DNA from: Psettodes erumei
Lineage: Eukaryota; Chordata; Actinopteri; Pleuronectiformes; Psettodidae
Reading direction: 5' to 3'
NCBI GenBank assembly: GCA_016785225.1
Contig: JAFBJZ010000643.1
Coordinates: 710,001-774,000, forward strand
Length of the DNA stretch: 64,000 bases
Position 1 is the first letter of the stretch, and each line of letters opens with the position of its first letter. The notes beneath the pieces were generated by a model. It searched no databases and was not told where the DNA came from. It saw only the letters and a program-made list of their open reading frames with translations. The translations under genes and the position numbers were made by a program. Below, in pieces: positions 60,101 through 64,000 of the stretch.

Positions 60101-60300
60101 AGTGATATCTGTGAAAATCATTTTCTTCCGGCAGCAACAGGTATGACACGTAATCCCGTCTGATTTATTACCCCCAAAAAAGTGATGTACAAATATTCTT
60201 TCTTTCTCAATCCCACTCTTCAATCTTGCGCCCCGTGCTAAGAAGGCTACCCCCCTCCTTTTTTTTTTTTTTTTTTTTTTTTTGTTTCCGAGGTGGAGCC
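57136..60300. other. Intergenic, nothing recognised
   Basis: No supportable exon. Isolated AATAAA hexamers occur (near 58300 and 59228) without linked coding sequence. A poly-T tract lies at about 60258-60283. Confidence 0.5.
57881..57915. repeat. (CA)n microsatellite
   Basis: Interrupted CA run. Confidence 0.95.
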
Positions 60301-60557
60301 TGATACCCCGACTTCTCCAAACTGAACTGCCGGCGAGGCAGACGGACGAGAGAGGACTGGGACCAGCAGCCCGGTGGCACAGATCCGGGACGCAGCAGAT
60401 CGGGGAGGGACCAGAGACGAGGCGACTGGAAAGGGAAGAAGAGGAAGAAGAAGAAGAAGAGGAAGAAGAAGAGGAAGAAGAAAGGATTTTTTCTTTGAGG
60501 GGGAGCGCTTCCGTCGGTTGAACACCTTTTACTCCACGCACGGCAGACTCCACAAAG
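60300..60557 (+). promoter_or_regulatory. 5'UTR / promoter region of a secreted-protein gene
   Basis: GC-rich sequence after a poly-T tract, then a purine-rich GAAGAAGAG tract, leading to an ATG in the context CACAAAGATGA. The transcription start was not identified. Confidence 0.4.
60431..60484. repeat. Purine (GAA/GGA)n tract
   Basis: Uninterrupted purines, mostly GAA and GAG, just upstream of the ATG at 60558, likely in the 5'UTR. Confidence 0.9.
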
Positions 60558-60636
60558 ATGAATTTTTTCATCCTGCTGTCGCTCTTGGCTCCGGTTATCG
60601 CCAGGAAGTCACCTCGGCTGAAATTTGTTGTGCACG
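60558..60636 (+). CDS. First coding exon of an unrecognised secreted or membrane protein
   Basis: Too short for ORF callers. ATG at 60558 encodes MNFFILLSLLAPVIA, a clear signal peptide with a probable cleavage after Ala, followed by RKSPRLKFVVH. It then reaches a donor CACG|GTAGGC, with the exon ending mid-codon (26 codons plus one base). A 5'UTR-like region lies upstream, and the putative intron that follows carries a REST site. I do not recognise the family. Downstream exons lie outside the window, so function cannot be given. It could be a chance ATG, but the signal peptide plus donor makes a real first exon the better reading. Confidence 0.55.
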
Positions 60637-60960
60637 GTAGGCTGCTGCTGTCTGAGCCCAATAATCATGTCGCCAAGCGTGTTTTTATTAATCTGTGCTG
60701 TATAACGAGCGAATGAATGAATGAATTGATGGATGGGTGAACGGATGGATGAGTGAGTGCCAGCTGAGACACGAGCTGATGTATTTTCCAGTCCTCCTCT
60801 GGAATTGTGTTGCCCTTGGCTGCTCAAAGCTGCACAGACAGGCGAGTACCAGTAAAGCCATATTGACGCGGGGGCTACTTCTGGATTAATTTCTTAAAAC
60901 AACCTCCACCCCTCCCCCCACGCACCGAGTAGTAAATTACGCGCTCCGCCGCTCGGGCCC

Positions 60961-60962
<2 letters not shown>

Positions 60963-60997
<35 letters not shown>
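60963..60997. repeat. (CA)n microsatellite
   Basis: Perfect CA run of about 17 units. Confidence 0.95.
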
Positions 60998-60999
<2 letters not shown>

Positions 61000-61613
61000 G
61001 CGGGCACCTGGAGGGAAACTGCTGCATCTTACGACACTGGCAGCTTGTCGTGCAATTTGAATAATTTGGATATGATTTGTGCAACTTGTGGCTTTTTTTT
61101 TTTGACAACTTGTGTGCTCGGTTTTATCCTTACTGTACCACAGCACCCCCGTTGTTGTACTCTTCTTCGTCAATTAAAGCGCCCGGGCTCTAATTGGCGA
61201 CCGCTCCTCTGTATTTTCACCTCCAGGCGCGCGGAGCGGAGCAAAAACCGAGAAGCGCAAAAAAAAAAAAAAAAATCAGTCTCTACACAAAAACATGGCG
61301 ACCGGTCGCCCCCTGAACCACCAGGAGCATCAGTACAGAGAAATATGAGTCTCTGGGGGTTGTCTTTGTAGCTCGGGCGTCCTTGCGGAGCTGCAATGCG
61401 GGACGCGGCAGCTCGCTGGGCACTGCAGCAGGAGGAGCCGGGCTCGGGGAGAGGCTCGGGCAGCGGAGCGGCAGCTTCGGGGACACATCGGTGCACGACA
61501 GGCAGCGAGGAGGGAGCGCACAGGAACGGAAAATTCCAAACCTCCTTATCTATTCCGCTCACGCCTTTTTACACCTCACACCGTCCTCTAATGTATTCAG
61601 CAATCAATAGACA

Positions 61614-61657
61614 TGGGGGGGGTGGGGGTGGTTGGGTGGAGGGTGGGGGTGGGGGGG
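61614..61657 (+). other. G-rich tract, potential quadruplex
   Basis: Several runs of three to eight G separated by T, TT or GT. Confidence 0.6.
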
Positions 61658-61804
61658 CTGTGTGTCAAGTTATCTCCATCTGGACCCCTCCCCTCCCCGC
61701 CGATGAGCACATTACGCACAAGATGACGGTCCCGGACGTGCGTGTCATTTCAATCAAAGTGGTTCTTACGCAATTCCAGCGTTAGCTGTGGGTGCCGGTC
61801 GTTT

Positions 61805-61805
<1 letters not shown>

Positions 61806-61863
<58 letters not shown>
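61806..61863. repeat. (CA)n microsatellite
   Basis: Perfect CA run of about 29 units. Confidence 0.97.
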
Positions 61864-61867
<4 letters not shown>

Positions 61868-61935
61868 GTCAGAGGAAATCAAAGCCACAGTTTGAGCCTG
61901 ACGTATCGAAGCCTCTCATGTGAAGCGGGTTCTGT

Positions 61936-61956
61936 TTCAGCACCACAGACAGCTCC
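61936..61956 (+). promoter_or_regulatory. RE1/NRSE site (REST/NRSF binding)
   Basis: TTCAGCACCACAGACAGC followed by TCC matches the 21-base canonical RE1 at 19 positions by my count, with both half-sites and standard spacing. REST represses neuronal genes outside neurons. The site lies about 1.3 kb into the putative first intron of the gene starting at 60558. Confidence 0.7.
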
Positions 61957-63344
61957 CGGGTCCAACCTGGGTTCAGTTTCAGGATGTCAGGGTCAGGTTG
62001 AAACCCGCTGCCGTGGCTCAAGCTACTGTCGGTGCGAGGGAACACACTGCAGCGCATCCTGAGGCCTGAGTTGTGCTGTTACAGGAAGCAGTGACAGCGG
62101 GTTCATGGAACCTTGTCCCTGAAGATGGTGGACGGTTGTTCTGTTTGGGTTTTGTGGTGGAGAACACCAAAACCCACATCGTGCTGACGCGAGCGTGGAC
62201 TTCTCACGTCTTCAGGCGACTGCACCGGGATTAGGATTTGGTTTCGGCGGCGGACGGGTCGAGGGAAATTAAACGAATGAGATGTTCTTCTTACTTTATC
62301 TTCTGATGAATATCTCAGCTGGAGAGCGACTCGGTAAAGAAGAGAGAGAAAGAGGAGAGATGAAAGCTCAGGGATGAGACACAGAGCGAGAGGACGGCGC
62401 CTCAAGGCTAATTTGACGTCCGCCGCCGCATCTGAAATAACAGAACATTTAGCCAAAGTTCAACCTCCGACCTGACCTTCTCCCTCAGTTGGAGGCCCGA
62501 ACACGTCAATGAGCCGTGCTCCTGACACGTTCTTCTGGTGGTGCTCATAATGGACCTTCAGATCCATCTACAAACAAACAACTTGTGCAGAAATGATCTC
62601 TGCTGGTGCCAAACACTTCAATGTGCTTCATGTGGTTTACTCTTCTGGAATAAGCACGTTCCTCACTGCAATTAGGAATATGTTTCTTAACAGTGAATCA
62701 CTAATTTGAAAGTGTTTGGACTCCTGTGCAGGATGACAGGCTCCTCTGAGGGAACGCTCGAGTCCTTGGGCTTAATGAGGACTTTTTGTTTTTTCCCTTT
62801 TTAAAGAGCGCTTAAAAAAAAAACAAGGCTCTTTTTCTTGCTTCCTGAAAGGCTGACCTTTTGAAAATTCAAGGTTTTCATCCGGTAGCAATGATTAAAT
62901 GTGCAAGTGAAAGAAAAGAGAAAAGAGACACACGGAGGCAGAGACATGGAGAAAAGTCAGGAGGTCGAATTACAGCCAGAATGAAATTATGTGAAGGAAG
63001 AATAACGCACTGTTCTGTTCCACCTGTGAGCCGCCGGCTGTTTAAAGAGGCGGGACGGTCGAGTGTCCGGTCAGGTATCACGTCTCTGGAAACTCACGCT
63101 CGCGTTAACGCGACGCCAAACGGCAAAAAAACTCTCGTTCTGTTCTCGAACCCTTCGCTCCGTCGCCGGGCCCAGACTGAACCCACAGAGTCTGGCTTCG
63201 ACCCGGGGCTGCGACCCGTCGGCGTGCGCGACGCTCTCCTCAACACCACGGTGAAGCCGCCAGGCCGCCAGGCTGGCCTCCCCTCGCTTCCCTCGCGAAG
63301 CACAAGCCTCATCAATTAGATTCACGCCAATGAGAGAGGCCCCT

Positions 63345-63379
63345 GTTGCCATAGAAACTTAGCTGGTTGGCTAGCAACC
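63345..63379 (+). promoter_or_regulatory. RFX X-box followed by second X-box-like palindrome
   Basis: GTTGCCATAGAAAC (63345-63358) fits the RFX X-box (two half-sites around AT). Seven bases on, GGTTGGCTAGCAACC (63365-63379) is a near-palindromic second site. Confidence 0.5.
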
Positions 63380-64000
63380 TGTATCGCCGGCCTCGCTGTC
63401 AGACTGCATGTCTTTTTTTGTTTCTGGGCATGAGGAGGAAACCATTACCAAAGCAATTTGACCGTGACCATATTATCACCCCGTCATTATCAGTGTACAG
63501 AACTCTTAGCGCGTCATTTGTTTGGACGCACATTGTCCTGCTCATATATTTGTTAGAAACAGCTTAAACCCAGTGGAAAATTAAAGATGTACAGGATAAG
63601 ATAAGAACTTTTATCCCCCATGTTTTCATGCAGTTACAGTATTTTCTGCTGCTCTACAAACTGCTCTCATAGTCAAATTTTTAGACAAACGCAGCTGTAA
63701 ATGTCCTGCACGCGACCACGTTTATTAAACAGCAGGTAGGTAAGAGATATTTCATTTTGTTTCTAAATGCAGGCACAGCTGCCATGTAGGTGAGCCTGCG
63801 TCTGATTGGACGCCTAAATGCGCTCCGGAGCCTTCCCGAGGCGTCTGGAGTGTCATTTCGACCGACCGAATCCCATCTGTGACGGGATTTGCCCGCAGGA
63901 TTGCTTCAGTGATATTTACGCTCCCACCAAATGCCCTTTTCCTCAAACTCCCAGGTCCCTGTAAGGACTTTAATCTAAAACTGCAGTAATCTGCACATCA

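Larger units (their letters stand above)
60637..64000 (+). other. Putative first intron of the secreted-protein gene
   Basis: No further exon recognised to the window end. It contains CA arrays, a G-rich tract, an RE1 site and an RFX X-box. Confidence 0.4.

Noticed and set aside
60086..60661. Minus-strand 191-codon open frame
   Set aside because: Its Ser and Lys runs come from the purine tract and poly-T. It is antisense to the signal-peptide exon.

Overview
The window is vertebrate, almost certainly teleost, genomic DNA. It has split genes with consensus splice sites, dense CA/GT microsatellites, and a dead L2-type LINE with the 3' tail common in fish genomes. No prokaryotic features, CRISPR arrays, tRNA or rRNA genes were seen.

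Layout. (1) 1-6.65 kb, plus strand: the last exon of a ONECUT homeobox gene (homeodomain only; the CUT exon lies off-window) and a 4.3-kb 3'UTR. (2) 7.4-38.7 kb, minus strand: a cluster of four intact, multi-exon papain-family cathepsin genes. Reading leftward in transcription order these are D, a conventional cathepsin K (37954-30058); C, a hybrid (28108-25038); B, a cathepsin S (20950-16766); and A, a second cathepsin S (14027-8261). The spacers hold orphan cathepsin K exon-5 copies, copies of the cathepsin S upstream region, a duplicated piece of the ONECUT 3'UTR and the L2 element. (3) 38.7-46.0 kb: no gene recognised. (4) 46.05-57.1 kb, plus strand: a LINGO gene with candidate 5' noncoding exon(s), a ~7.5-kb intron, a single coding exon of 604 codons and a 3'UTR. 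LINGO4 fits best. (5) 60.3-64 kb, plus strand: the first exon (5'UTR and signal peptide) of an unrecognised secreted or membrane gene. Its putative first intron carries a strong REST/NRSF (RE1) site and an RFX X-box.

Main discovery candidate. Gene C joins cathepsin-S-type exons 1-3 (promoter, signal peptide, first half of the propeptide) to cathepsin-K-type exons 4-8 (rest of the propeptide and the whole mature enzyme). All splice phases match, giving an uninterrupted 337-codon protein with its catalytic residues. The junction can be placed in intron 3 near 26.85 kb, at a short microhomology. The promoter captured from cathepsin S includes a perfect GAAANNGAAAC interferon-response element that the cathepsin K promoter lacks. 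The sequence therefore suggests a K-type protease placed under S-type (immune, interferon-responsive) control.

The neighbourhood (cathepsin S and K beside a LINGO4-like gene) resembles human 1q21, where CTSS, CTSK and LINGO4 lie close together. That supports reading the LINGO as LINGO4 and the ONECUT gene as the fish-specific onecutl rather than onecut3. Both of these paralogue assignments are inferences.
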